This document shows positions 1 through 12,308 of a stretch of DNA of 64,000 bases, piece after piece. The stretch spans positions 15,013,001 through 15,077,000 of the forward strand of contig NC_046683.1 of the NCBI RefSeq assembly GCF_009870125.1, read 5' to 3'. The first letter of the stretch is position 1. Each line of letters opens with the position of its first letter. The DNA comes from Drosophila pseudoobscura. Taxonomy: Eukaryota; Arthropoda; Insecta; Diptera; Drosophilidae. Position numbers and translations under genes: made by a program. The notes below the pieces were generated by a model that saw nothing but the letters and a program-made list of their open reading frames with translations, was not told where the DNA came from and did no database searches.

Positions 1-3000
1 TGGCTGTTGTTGTTGTTGTTATGATTGGTGCTGATGATGGTAATGACGTTGACGGCTGCTGTGGAAAGAAATACAACACGAAAATAGAATTCAGTTTGTA
101 AAATAAAATGAAATTCCAAACACAAATGCGACCATCAAAGCCATCATCAAATAGCAAATGGAAAACCTCTCTTCCCCGCCCTGGACTTTCCTTTTTTCCC
201 CACAAAGCAAAGAAATTCATTCCCATGTGTGTTTGACAAGTTTTCGCTTGACTTTTCTCCATCGAACTGCTGCATTCTCCCTCTCTTTTTCCACACATCA
301 TCTCGTAAATCATTGGAAAGACGAAAAATATCGAAGGCACTGTGCCAAATGTGCCAATGTGAGCCAAATCCAAATCCGAATCCGAATCCGAATGGGGCAA
401 AAGTTAGGTGAAAATCAACTCCCCATCCTATCAGTTTCCTTTCTCTTTCAGTTACCTTTCTCTCTCCCACTCTAGCTCCCTTTTTCTCCCGTTTGCCCTG
501 CCACGTAACCGTAAATGAAATCAATTTTGTTGTACTGCTAAAATTGCATGGATTGCACTTTGAGTGCTGGAAAATGGTGTACGAAATTCAATTTGCGCAG
601 CACCCGCTCAGCCAGTGTTGGGTAAATTGCACACAATATTGTTGTAAGTGGGCTAAAAATGAATAGACCAGAAAATCGAAACACAATTGCTGTAGTTGAG
701 TGCAATAATGTTTATGTCAGGGATCTTTTATAAAGCGATTCCTATACCTTTGGCTAGGCAGGATACAGAAGCATAAAGGATAATTTGACTTGTTTAACTA
801 TAAGGTCTGAGGTATGTAACCCTAAGCATCTTCCTCTGCTATTCTGTACTCGATTAAGTCCTTTCCACTTCTTTGAATTTGTGGAATGCAGCTCTTACAA
901 CTTCTTTGGTTTCCTTAAATCTATTTTCCTTCAAAACTGCAGCTTTCCTCATGTCCACCCAAACTTTTACTTCATAGATCCACAGATCCAAACACTCTGG
1001 CTTGCCAGCTAATCAAGTGTTGGGCAGCATTCAAGGGAAAGTGTTCGAGAAAGAATCTCGACTCCACTTACTTATCGTCTCGACAGCTTTTGGACTGTCA
1101 TCTTCCCTTTGCCACCAGTGCAATTCATTTGATTTATCTACTCAGCCAGCTGCTTAGCTTGTTGCAAAATGCAACGGAGCTTGTTGCAATATGCTCTGAG
1201 GAAGGGAGGGGGAGATTGGATGGCTAGAGATATTGAAAGGGAGATCTATCCATCTGCACATTCTGGTCGGCCTTTGTTTGGTCCTAAGCTGGTCTCAGGG
1301 GCTCGGGCCAAGAGGAACTCTGTTGTGTGTGGGAAGATCCCCCCCTAAACTCCGCCCATGACTGACATCAGTGTGTTCCCGTCGTCGCCCCTTCCCCTGC
1401 CTCACGACATGGTTGGCTAATTTCTGGCTGAAAGCCAACTGCAGCAGCAGCCTCCTCCTCCTCCTCCTCCTCAGGCCACAGTGCGGTTTTGTTTCTCTTA
1501 CGATGCTGCACTTGCTGTTGCTGGTCGTGTTTATTTGTTGCATAGTTTTTTGTGGCTCCAAAGTGGCAACAAATGTCGCACTCGACAAAGGCAGTGCAAC
1601 AGGCTGGGCGTGGTTCAAAGGGTGCCAAAGGTGCCCTTTTAAACCGATCCATTTCTTATTTTAAACAATTTGTATTAGAATTTTATAGGCCCATTAGTTG
1701 AGAGCTAATCTAGACACCAAATACTGACAAAGTGTACCGATTCCATATTGTTTGTGTTCAGAAACCCCTTCAAGGAGCCCATTTCGGGTCATCTGATTCT
1801 TCTAGTCTTCCGTGCTTAAAGCCGTATGGCCGGGCACGGCGCTTTAAACATATTTTCCGCCCATAATTTTCTGCTTATAATCGATCAATTTCAACGCTTT
1901 CATAATTGCAAATTAGGCTGAAACGAGGCAAACACTCCATTTTCGTTCAAATTATTGCAGCAATTTGCAGCAGTTTGGAGAATATTAATTTATTCGTGGT
2001 CGTCGAACTGCAACATTTTTCAATGGAAATGTGTGGCACCATGGAATTGCTTTTAGCGCTGTCTGCGAGCCGTTAAGTGTTCACCAAAATTTTGAATTTG
2101 ATTTAAACAAATGACCAGAGCACTGGCAATTATTATTATTATGATTATTGCTCAGAGGCACATGGGGATCGTTGGGGCTTTAAGCGTTAGGGCTGTAAAT
2201 TTGCGCCCCATTAAAAATTGGACGAAAAACGATAAACCGCCAAACGTTTAGAACATTGTCAATGTCGTAAAGGCAACGGATTGCAAATGCTTAGAAATGG
2301 CTTAATGAAAATCCCCCTTTGGGACCCAATCGTTCAATGCCAAAAAGTATGCAAAAACGCAAGACCATTTTTTTTTCGCAAAGATATTTTCCAATGCCAA
2401 ATATTTCCAGAAGCGCAAAAACATTTACCAGATATTTGCAGAAATTCTGGTTATTGCCATATGCATGGGTGTACTCGTACGAGTATATCTATTCACCACA
2501 AAGGCCAAAAAGCCAAATGGCCAAACAATTATTATTGTTATAATTCAGCTCGAAAAACAAGTAATTTTATATCCAAACATAAGCAAAAAAAATTTACAGA
2601 AACTCATAAAATCGCATGCGAAAAGCCAGAGCCAAAATATTTATATTAATGATATGCATAAATACACGCCTCCTGTCTCGCCCTACCGCCCTCCCGCCCC
2701 CCCATGTAAATTGTTCTCTTTAGATCGGGGCGGAATATATGTATATATGTACATATTTCTAACGAGAAACGGGACGCAATCTAAACAAAATTGCTGTATG
2801 CAATAGAAACATGTTCCAGACATTGTTTAGATCTTTGGTTTTCGGCTTTGGTTTTCGGCTTTCAAATTTTCAGCCTTTCAGTTTCACGTCTCAACGCTTC
2901 GGGACTCTGGGACTGTAGCTGTGGCTGTGGCTGTTGCAGTGTTAGATGGATAAACTATGGCTACACTCAGCCATAAATTGTCCCGAACCAAGGTCATTTC

Positions 3001-5304
3001 CAACACTGCCACGCTCTCCCCCACTCCAGCGTCTCGTCTCCCACGCCCGATAAAGATTGATATAATTATATTCTGGGCGAGATTTATGCCTCTGTGAGTT
3101 ATCAATCCAAAATGTAATTACGCTGAGAGATCTGATGTGAACTCAATGAACTTTATGGCAGGGAAATCACCTTCCTGTGCGGCGCCATCTGCTGGCAGTA
3201 AATGTGGAAATGTGTTAAGTTGTGGAAATTCCAGGGATTTTTCTTGGGTAAACTTTGGTTTAATACACTAATTGCATCTGGAACTATAAACAGTCGGCCT
3301 TATGTTTGATAGCTCAAAAAAGAAATTTGTTAGTTTGAAATTCTGTTAGTTCTTTGGAAATTGTAGTTTTCCTTGGCTGCTCGTAGATGGCGCCCAATCT
3401 TTGATATTCTCTCCTCCGAGAGGCATCTAGTGTTGAATGGGAAACCAATTTTCGTGCAGCAGAGTGTAATTTTATTTTGCATCTGTCATTGCCCCCATTT
3501 CGGACTTCTGCAGCGCTGGAAATCGATCAAGCAGCAGCAGTGGGCAGAGATTGAGATTGAGATCCATTCCAGGCACCGCCCGGGTGCCTGACAGCTAAAT
3601 GAACACATTTCGCCTTCACCCCCTGCCCCACACTCGCCCCTACACACGGGTAAAGCCAGCCAATAAACAATAATAAACACACGCACATATCGAGCAGAAA
3701 GTTTTGAGTTCTTTTCCGAAAAACATATTCGATATTCACCGTGTTTCTTTTTTGATGATTTCCGCTTTCGCGCGAATATATACGAAACTTGTTCCGTTCG
3801 ATGGAGGCCAAAGCAAGGCCCCGGAATGGATTTCGAATGGTTATCGGTGGAACAGCTTGTGGCTGATGATATGGATATGGTTATGGTAATGGCATATCGG
3901 ATAAAACTATGGCCTTGTTCCGACTATCTGCTAGAGCACTTACACCTATTATTAAATCTTTAATTGATTCTGCAATGCTACCTTTCAAACAAAGAAAAAA
4001 CTGAACGTTGATTGCTCGTTTGTGTTCGATATAAAAATATCGCAGCGATAGGTATAATCTCTTAAATTTGTGTGGACAAAAATACATCGTTGGATAATCT
4101 TTCTACTATCCGTAACATCCCGTGGTGTTGAAGACTCTACTTTATAGTTGCGAAACGCACTGTACATGCCACTGAAGCGCACATGTTTCGCTAAGCTGTT
4201 TTAAATGATATTATGGGCCTTATTTATTTATCCAGATATGATAATTGCTCTTGTTATATGCAATTAATTGCCAGGCAATTGTAGGGCCATGTGATGCGAG
4301 TTCTTTGGAGGCAGAAATATGTATATTTCAAAATGCGAATCCCAAGCAATTCCAATTACCGGCTCGATGGGTGGCCTGAACAACCCCTGAAGAAGTGCTG
4401 GGAAAGTAGTGCGAACTGGGGGAAACTCTTTCATTTCGCTGGGAAATCGTGGGTGGTGGTGGGTGGCTTTTGTGTTTGGAAATCGCTTTGAAGTCCGCAG
4501 GTGGCAGCCGGAGCACCATTCAACGCCAACCAGCGCCATCAGCAGGAGCATATAAATGGAGAAATAGTGTAAATGCTTTCAACATAATCGAGTGTACAAC
4601 GGGAAGTGCATTCGAAATCAAATACAAATAAATTCTTTATCTCATTCCGGTCTGTCGAAATTGCTGGACAAACAAACAAGAATTTTGTTGGGAATTCTTT
4701 TGTGGCTTTTTTGAGTCTCGCAAATAGCAAAATTTCGATACGAAATCAAATTAAAACCGCGGAATAGTACGAAAGCTTTCATTTAGATTGTTTATCCATG
4801 GATCTGCCATGTTATACATTTTTCGGTGTATTTAGATATAGTATATAGATAAATATAGACAATAAAGATTATGCCCTCTATGTCTCTATGCACAATCGAC
4901 TCATTCGGAAGCGAATTGAAAGGTAAACCCAATCAGTAACAGTAGGGAATGAGTGCGGGTCGAATAACAGGGTACCCTCGCAATGTGCTCCAAAATCTAC
5001 CAAAGTATTACTGATCCTAAGTTTATAGTTCTTGGTTTCGGGAAGAGATTGACACATGACAAAACGATACCAAAATCATTTAGATGGTACTGAAGATTTC
5101 ATAATATTCCTTTGCAAAGACTTGGACTTCTCTCTAGAACTATATACAGAACCAATCATCTGGAATAGATGATGTTCAGATGATGATTTGTTTGACTGCA
5201 AAGGGGAATACCTCGAATAGTAAGGGTATTATCGGATGTCTGCACCTCTCAGTAAACCCAAAGAAAAAAGAAAGCGAAAACTATAAAGAAACCAATCAAC
5301 TTAC
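1..5304. other. non-coding stretch, nothing assignable
   Basis: No reading frame here has a convincing ATG, homology or splice pattern. The DNA is ordinary AT-rich fly intergenic or intronic sequence with short homopolymer and trinucleotide runs, such as a CTC run near 1450 and GTT units at the extreme left. If the exon at 5305-5362 is real, this is probably the first intron of that minus-strand gene. Confidence 0.5.
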
Positions 5305-5362
5305 AGATGTCCACAATCTCCGAGGGTGCCTCCATTTCCATAGCATTCAAGATCTCCGGCAT
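5305..5362 (-). CDS. possible first coding exon of an unidentified gene
   Basis: On the minus strand an ATG at 5362 opens 19 codons (MPEILNAMEMEAPSEIVDI) that run into a consensus GTAAGT donor at 5304, leaving one base of the next codon. The peptide is acidic and not low-complexity. I do not recognise it. The rest of the gene would lie to the left, below 5305 or outside the window. A 5' untranslated exon could lie near 9.6-10.1 kb, where GC-rich 5'-UTR-like sequence occurs on the same strand. The call rests only on an ATG plus a good donor, so a chance match is possible. Confidence 0.35.
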
Positions 5363-6921
5363 GGTTGCACTATGTGGGGTTTTGTTTTTATATGACTGTC
5401 GTATTTGTATGTCTATGAAGCTTTTAGTCTCCAAATCCCCAGATTTATTCACTGGGCGAACATTTTTCCGCGCTACGGCCTGCAGTCGGACTGCATCGGC
5501 GAATGGCTAAAATTAGTTTTAGCCCAAACCAAAACAAAATCCAAAATAACAGCAACAAAAATCCAAAAAATATAAATGAAGAAAATTACACACAGGGACC
5601 GGACCGCACAGAGAGAGCCGCACCGAAAACTATCCATCAAGTTGTGACATAAGAAAAAATCACACATTTACATATGTACCTATGGTATGTATATCTATAC
5701 CGTACATATGGTAAATAAACTCTAAACTAGGTAATTATATGGCGATGGACCGCACAATGTTGCACTTGTTTTTCCTCAGAAATTCTCCATTGGAATCCGA
5801 ATTTTCTTTCAACTTTACACTGCGACGCTCCATTCAGTTTCCATTCGATTCGGGACCAATTATTTGAGTAAATTTCACATTTAAGTGCAGCAAAAAATAA
5901 TTAAATATATATGTATATGGAGCAGATCTTTTGCATTTCCCGCTGGATGGCCTTTCGCATTTCCCGTTATTCGTTCACGTCTGTTTGCGTTGATGGCTGT
6001 CCGGTTAATGTTTTCTTTTACTTTCCATTTCGTGCTTTATCGTGGGGGCGGTCCCACCAATGAATCCAAAACTGTGCAACAATGTGCGCGATCTGCTCAT
6101 GGAATTTTCTGTTAAAAGAGACAGAGAGAGAGCCGATGGGTGGAAGCACTGCACGATCAGTTCGTTATCGCTTCGGTTCGGCCAGAAGCTTCGGCAGCTT
6201 TGTAGTGAGAGTAGGTGAGAAAAGCAGCAACAAGCGTCAACAATCGGCACAATGACAGAGACAGAGAGAGAGAGAGAGTGGCCAGCTATGATAAAGAAGA
6301 GCAGGGGATGCCTATGCCTATACCTTGGTATAGGTATATCCCGAAAGAACGCAAAAGGACACTGCGAAAATACTGTTTTATTGAATGATCCTGAAAGCTC
6401 CGAATTTCAGGGCTTTCCACACTTGTTACTGGTGATCTATTTCGATCTGAATATGAGTTTTTATACCGTAGAAAAATCTGACTAGAAGAAAACTCATAAT
6501 ATATGCTACATCCACCTGCATATAGTCGTAGATAAATATATAACATCTGAGAGCCGCATAGAACGGCGACCTGGAGTAAGAGAAGGGTAGCATGGGCTCT
6601 ACATTATCCGAGCTGGCGTCTCCCCTTCTCAATCTTCCTTTTGCTCTCTCCTGTTCCATTTCCAACTTATACCCAAATCGAAATATTCAGTAAAATCATG
6701 CAAAGAGAGAGCCAATCACAGACAGAGAGAGAAAGAGAGCAATACATGAGCAAAGTTCATCTGTTCCCATCACACAGATGCATCAGTGCAAGGTAGACTA
6801 ATACGAAGGTATGGTCATCCGTGCTAGTGACCTCTCTTTGAGGTATTCGTGGAATACCCTTCTTATTATATTGTAACGAGGGGGAACGTTGTGAGTTGCT
6901 GCGGACACCGCAACTCTACAG

Positions 6922-7991
6922 TTATACCCGATACTAAGTCAGTATGGCTCTCCTCCGGCAGACGCCGCTAATATTAAACGACACGACAAAGAGTGCGTGT
7001 GAGAGAGACAGAAAATCAGTCTGAGCGTGACGTCACGCGCTGCGTAGCCACTGCAAATTGATTTGTTTCCTTTGGCTATAAAAATGATCTGATCTGATTA
7101 AGATTCAGCAATCTGATAGATATGGTCGTTATCTATGATTTTGCGTTTTTAGTTTTCTCAAATCTGCAATATTGTGGATGCAACAGATTTTCGTCCTTTG
7201 TGTGGGCGGAAGGGGGTGGGGCGAAATTTTGAGATATACGTTTTATAGTGAGATCTAACAGAAGTGCGGATACCAAATTTGGTTACTCTAGCATTAATAG
7301 TCTCTGAGAATTGTGAATATCCCCAGATTTGCATCCTTTGCGGGGGCGGAAGGGGGTGTGGCGAAATTTTGAAACAAACTCGTCGCGGTCCGATATATTA
7401 GGAGTGTGGATACCAAATTTGGTTGCTCTAGCTTTTATAGTCTCTGAGATCTAGGCGCTAATGTTTTACTCTAAGCAAAGCCGCCTATGCTACGTGTGTG
7501 TTAGAGAGAGACAGGGCGAGAAAAAATGAAATTGTTTTCTTGATGCTGGCTATAATAGTAATACGATCCAATTCAGATTCTGCAGTCTAAAAGATATCGT
7601 CATTCTCTACGATTCTGCGTTTTTTGTTTTCTCGTTTCTTTAAAATTGTGGATGCCACAGATTTTCGCCCTTTGTGGGGGCGGAAGTGGGTGGGGCAAAG
7701 TTTTGAAATATTTTTGTAGCAGTGACATATCACAGAAGTCTGGATCCAAAACATCGTTGCTCTAGCTCTTATAGTCTTTGAGCATTAGGCGCTGAAGGGG
7801 ACGGACAGACGGACAGACGGACGGACGGACAGACGGACAGACAGACAGGGCTCAATCGACTCGGCTATTGATGCTGATCAAGAATATATATACTTTATAG
7901 GGTCGGAAACGATTCCTTCTGGACGTTACACACATCCACTTTTACCACAAATCTAATATACCCCAATACTCATTTTGAGTATCGGGTATAA
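6922..7991. mobile_element. 1.07-kb interspersed element with 14-bp terminal inverted repeats
   Basis: The ends are perfect inverted copies: TTATACCCGATACT at 6922-6935 and its reverse complement at 7978-7991. Inside are three diverged copies of a block containing a GGGCGGAAG-type core, near 7193, 7323 and 7657, each followed by a shared GGATACCAAA / CTCTAG / TAGTCT(C/T)TGAG segment. A second internal duplication pairs 7074-7185 with 7545-7655. A GGAC/AGAC tetranucleotide array sits at 7799-7848. There is no coding capacity, so it is a non-autonomous (MITE-like or Helitron-like) element. I recognise the right-hand part as a common dispersed Drosophila sequence but cannot assign a family name. 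Confidence 0.7.
7799..7848. repeat. GGAC/AGAC tetranucleotide array
   Basis: About twelve tandem units alternate GGAC and AGAC inside the larger inverted-repeat element, near its right end. Such arrays vary readily in length within this repeat family. Confidence 0.85.
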
Positions 7992-10443
7992 AAAGATTTT
8001 TGCCACTGTTTATACTCCTTGCAGGAGGGTCACACCATTAAGACTTGATTATTCCAAGCCCATAAGATATCACTAACCCTACTTATAAGATAACTGGTTA
8101 ATACTTTGCACAGACCACAAAAATCATGTGAGACGGGTATTTGTCAAGGTACTTTTCTTGGTTTTGAAACATAATCCAGTCAAAGGTTACACATTGCCAT
8201 ACAAAATATGGAGTACAGTAGGCATTAGGTCGATCAGCCGTACCCTGCCAGACCGGGCCCATTAATCAGTTCTTCAACCCCATTTCCATTGGTATTTCCC
8301 CATAAATAATTTCCACATTAATAATTATGATTGCCAATTAACTTGAACGCCTGCGGGCGTGTCCAGCATTCGCCCCCACTCACACTAGGTGTCAAAATCG
8401 GTTTTCAGGAATCGCTTTTTGGTATCGCCCCGCATCGTGGCGTCGTGGCATCGTGGCACCCAGCAGGGCGAATGGAATTTAATAAATTCTCTTTAATACA
8501 TTAGTGGCTTTTTCGATATTTAAAAACGACCGTGCCCGGCCATTCGCATTGAAACAATTTGCGGCTTGTTTCCGACGCCACAGAAACAAAGTTAAAACAA
8601 TCACACAAGCATGATCGACTCAATATAAACTAATTGGAAAATGTTTCTGCCAGATACGTCACCGTTAAGGCAATGCGGTATACCCTGCAACGGGTGGAGT
8701 TGCTTGGGTAAGCTGAAGAGTATGCTGGGGAAAGGGCAAAAAAAGAGGGCTACTTACCTCTCAAATTCTGGGGATTTTAGGGCAAATAAAGTTAACTTTT
8801 GATCGATTTTTTCTTTCTCGATTTCGAACATTTCACCCGACCTAAACGATCTTCATACTCATAGATTGTTAAATTTCAAGCAAAAACCTTACTGAATACC
8901 GGTTTAACTATATTTATTTGCATACTTTTAGGATCTGAGAAAAATCAAACACTCCAGGGTATTGCCTAGTCGTGGACGACCACGATAAGTAGCCTCTCGC
9001 AATGCAAGCCAAAATAAATTACCATAATTTTTCACTATCAAGAATAATACAAATTTTCGTTTTGTATAAAAACACACACAGTCGCAAACAGAAAAACCGA
9101 ATCAAAAATAGACAAGAACCAAAAAAAACATACAAAAATGCCACACAACAAAAACAGCTGGAGACAATAGAAAGAGAGGGAGAATCGGCCTGTACTCACC
9201 GCAAAAAACAATAACAAAAAACAATATACATACATATATGTTTACGTATATGTATATGGAAGTGGCACGAAAAAAATAATTATTATATCCGTGGAAATTG
9301 ATTGCTTTTTATGCATTTCAATTCACCAAGCAAATTGTATTTTTTACACACGACAAAAAAACAAATATTATTCCTTTCTGGGGAGCAGTTTCCAAGGAGC
9401 TGTGGAGACTGGAGACAGAATGAAATTTCCTTCGTCACGCGGCGCTCTCTGCCAACCGATCGCTGGCCAACTGAACGAAATAGTAGTATTCCTAATCAGA
9501 TTTTTGGACGGCAGTGCCAAAGCCCACTGACAGACACACACGCGCGACCACGGGAATTATGGAGCCAAATGAAATAAAATTGTTATTAAAAATAAATACA
9601 CTTAGCCGGCGCGAATGGAAAAAACGTAAAAGATCGTCCAAAAATTCTCTTCTGCCTCTTGTGGCAGTGGCTGGCTCTTGGCTGTTGCTTCAGCGACGAC
9701 GACACCGAACGCGGTCGCGGACAGAGGCAGTGTGCAGAGGCAGCGCCCGAGGCAGCGGCGCACAGTCGGAAACCCCACTAGAGATGGCCACGGGCCCGGA
9801 TCATCGAGGCAGGGCAAAGAACTTCATTCCAAAATCGGCACAAACAAAATTCACGATTCAGCCATGTCCGTATGTCTATCTGAGCTGAAATTACCAACTA
9901 GAGCAGACTCATAAATATAGATACAACATATCTCTGATCTGATCTTTGCCTGCTCTGCACGGGCACACGCACGAATCATTCGGTTTGTCCATCTCTGGAG
10001 AGGAGAAGAACCAGAAGAAGCAGCAGCAGCTGGCTTAGCATCGGGCACCGGCACTGGGCCAGACATCAGACCAGAACCAGCTAAAGATAAACAAAAGTTA
10101 TGATTTGGAAATAAACCAAAAATTTTGGATGTTTCTCAATGAGCGCGCGCGCCGGTTTCCATTTGGTAATTTGGCGTTTTTTTTTCCCCCATTTCCCACT
10201 TTATTCCCATTTGGTTTATTTTTGGCTCCTACAGTCTTTGGAATTCCAACGATTCGGTGATGCGCCGACAGCCAGATGCGGAAGCAGCAGCAGCAGCTGG
10301 AGTGGGATACCATCTCTACTCCGTGGCTCTCGATCGAGAGGAGATCTCCTCCGCAAGAACCCCATCTCTGTCCTTTAGTTAGTAAAAGCCTGGACTACAC
10401 AAATCGATGGGTTTATAAACACTTTTAGTCTATAAACACTCTT

Positions 10444-10942
10444 ATGGCTTCATTAAAATTCATGGACTCGAAACCGAAAGTCAATCCAAAACCATTGAGT
10501 AACCCATAACTTGTCCGATCGGTCGCTGAACCAAACTACCGGCCAAGAGGGAAAGCTACGTGATATTTCATTTCCCATTAGCGAGATCATCAAACTGGCA
10601 TTTGTTCCACCACAGCGCCAGAAAGAAGGAGAAGTGCTGGCTATATTTAAATCAGGAAACCTCACCGGCCACTTCATTGGCATTCGCGTCACGTACAACC
10701 GTGCAACCGTGCAACTGACTGACAGAAATCCAACCCTCAGCTCCATAATAGACCCACACACTCACGAAGATGGGTACATATATGAGTGGGCGGAAGGAGA
10801 AGGATTTGGTATCCACGCGGACAAGACGGACCTCCGCCTCCCCCTAAGCGGCATCGGGAAACGTATCACTACCAGGATACAGGCATATCTCAATTGGTCG
10901 GGACATGATCAGACCATCGGAGTGAAAGAACCCCAAACTTGA
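10444..10942 (+). pseudogene. broken or ATG-less reading frame, unknown family
   Basis: From 10511 to a TGA at 10940-10942 a frame is open for 143 codons with a protein-like mix of hydrophobic, charged and Pro/Gly residues and no low complexity. It has no methionine codon at all. A second frame with an ATG at 10444 reads 21 codons (MASLKFMDSKPKVNPKPLSN and P) to a TAA at 10507-10509. Joining the two needs loss of the stop and a frame change. This suggests a recently broken small gene, or an internal exon whose acceptor I cannot see. I do not recognise the product. Confidence 0.4.
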
Positions 10943-12308
10943 CTCAAGACAGAACTAAGGCCAAGATCAGAACCAGAACACCTCAACGGGGTGGGGTACC
11001 TCTTCCCTTCTTTATTTTTTGGGGCAGAAGCTAATCAAATTTTTATGTTCTTTTAGGCAAAAGACGACTTCATTTTGCAACACTTCAAAACTTTGATAAT
11101 TTCTTTGGTCCCGCAAAAGAAATAAAAGCAATATTTCAAGAATCTAATGGTATTCCGGAAATCTCGAGCTATAGTCTTTTCTCGCATAGCTCAAGGATAC
11201 AGCCAAAATATCGACCTTCTGTGAGCCCAAGACATTCAGCCCTGAGCCTCGTGAATAGTCTATCTGCTGTGTGTCATCTGTCGTTGTGTGGCGCGTGTGG
11301 CAACTCATTCGTCCCTTCCGGATTTGAATGCCTAAATGAACTGTTTCCCTGGGCTCTGCTTTAAAGGCCGCCGTTGCTGCCGTCTGGTGTCGCTGTTTGC
11401 GGCTGTTTAATTGTCATTTCGTGTGCAGAAACTGAAATGCCAAATAAACACATATTGGATGTGACCGATTGATGCATTTGTGAGCACTGGAGATGCCCAC
11501 AGTAGAGCTGGTGGAAGGCAGATAAAGCAAGTTACATGCCAGTACTCTCTTCAAGGGCATACAAATGATATAATATGGTAGTTGAATATCTTATATCATG
11601 GAAATACACGGAATAAATACGAGTCTCTCCGCTTCAGGCTGGAAGCCTTCCAGGTGTAACCATTTGAAGCCGTCTTTCGGGGAAAGAAGGTCTATTCCTG
11701 GAGCACATTCGAGTGTCTACTTTAGCCAGTTGCCACTGTCCTTAGTCCCTTTGCATTTGTAATGAGAACCTTGAATTGCCAACTGCATTTTGGAGGCTGC
11801 CAATTCGATTCGACGCAGCCCCGGCGACTGCTGTTCGCCAGAATGGCAATCGCTGCTGGTGCGTATCATTGTTAACTTGGCTAAATTATATAAGCCCATG
11901 TACCCCCCACTTCAGGGCGCGTGTGTGTGCCTTAATTGCTGCCTCCATTTGGCCGCTGGCCTTTGGAAAATGAAATTTGCAAACGTTGCAGGGAAACCTT
12001 CCAAAATGAATTGTTCGCCGAAGTTCGGTCAACAATTTTCGCGCTATTCAGTGGTTGAAAATGAGATGACGCTGCACGTTTTCCAAATGCTGTTTATTTT
12101 CGGGCGCATTGTCAAAGAACTCGAGTTTTTGAAGCGACCTCGAGGGAATAACTCCGGAGGCCATCAAGGCTATTCATAAAACTGAAATAGGCATTCCGAA
12201 ATGGTCTACTATCAAGTGTTTTCTTTCCTGATCAAAGGAAATATGGCCGTCCCTTTTACACATGGAATTTGTTGAAAGGAACCCAACCCAAAACATGTCG
12301 TGGCAGCT
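10943..12308. other. intergenic, holds the 3' end of the receptor gene
   Basis: No gene is seen. The right part should include the 3' UTR of the minus-strand ionotropic receptor, with an AATAAA (plus-strand TTTATT) at 12093-12098, about 210 bases past the stop. Confidence 0.45.
12093..12098 (-). terminator. candidate poly(A) signal of the ionotropic receptor gene
   Basis: AATAAA on the minus strand about 210 nt downstream of the receptor stop codon. It is the first canonical signal I noted there. No cleavage site can be seen from sequence alone. Confidence 0.4.

Larger units (their letters stand above)
5363..10443. other. non-coding stretch with one repeat element
   Basis: Apart from the inverted-repeat element at 6922-7991, I see no gene. 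Around 9500-10080 the minus strand is GC-rich and includes an ATG-started 71-codon frame (9851-10066) just after a possible acceptor (TTTATCTTTAG). This may be a leader exon of the gene starting at 5362, but no homology supports it. GA-rich runs occur at 6119-6130 and 6258-6280. Confidence 0.4.

Noticed and set aside
4264-4551. 95-codon minus-strand frame with a signal-peptide-like start (MLLLMALVGVEW)
   Set aside because: No recognisable family, no cysteine pattern of a secreted peptide and no promoter support; likely chance, though expression data could change this.
9851-10066. 71-codon minus-strand frame (MSGPVPVPDAKPAAAASS)
   Set aside because: Only a possible leader exon; no donor or homology seen, so not annotated as CDS.
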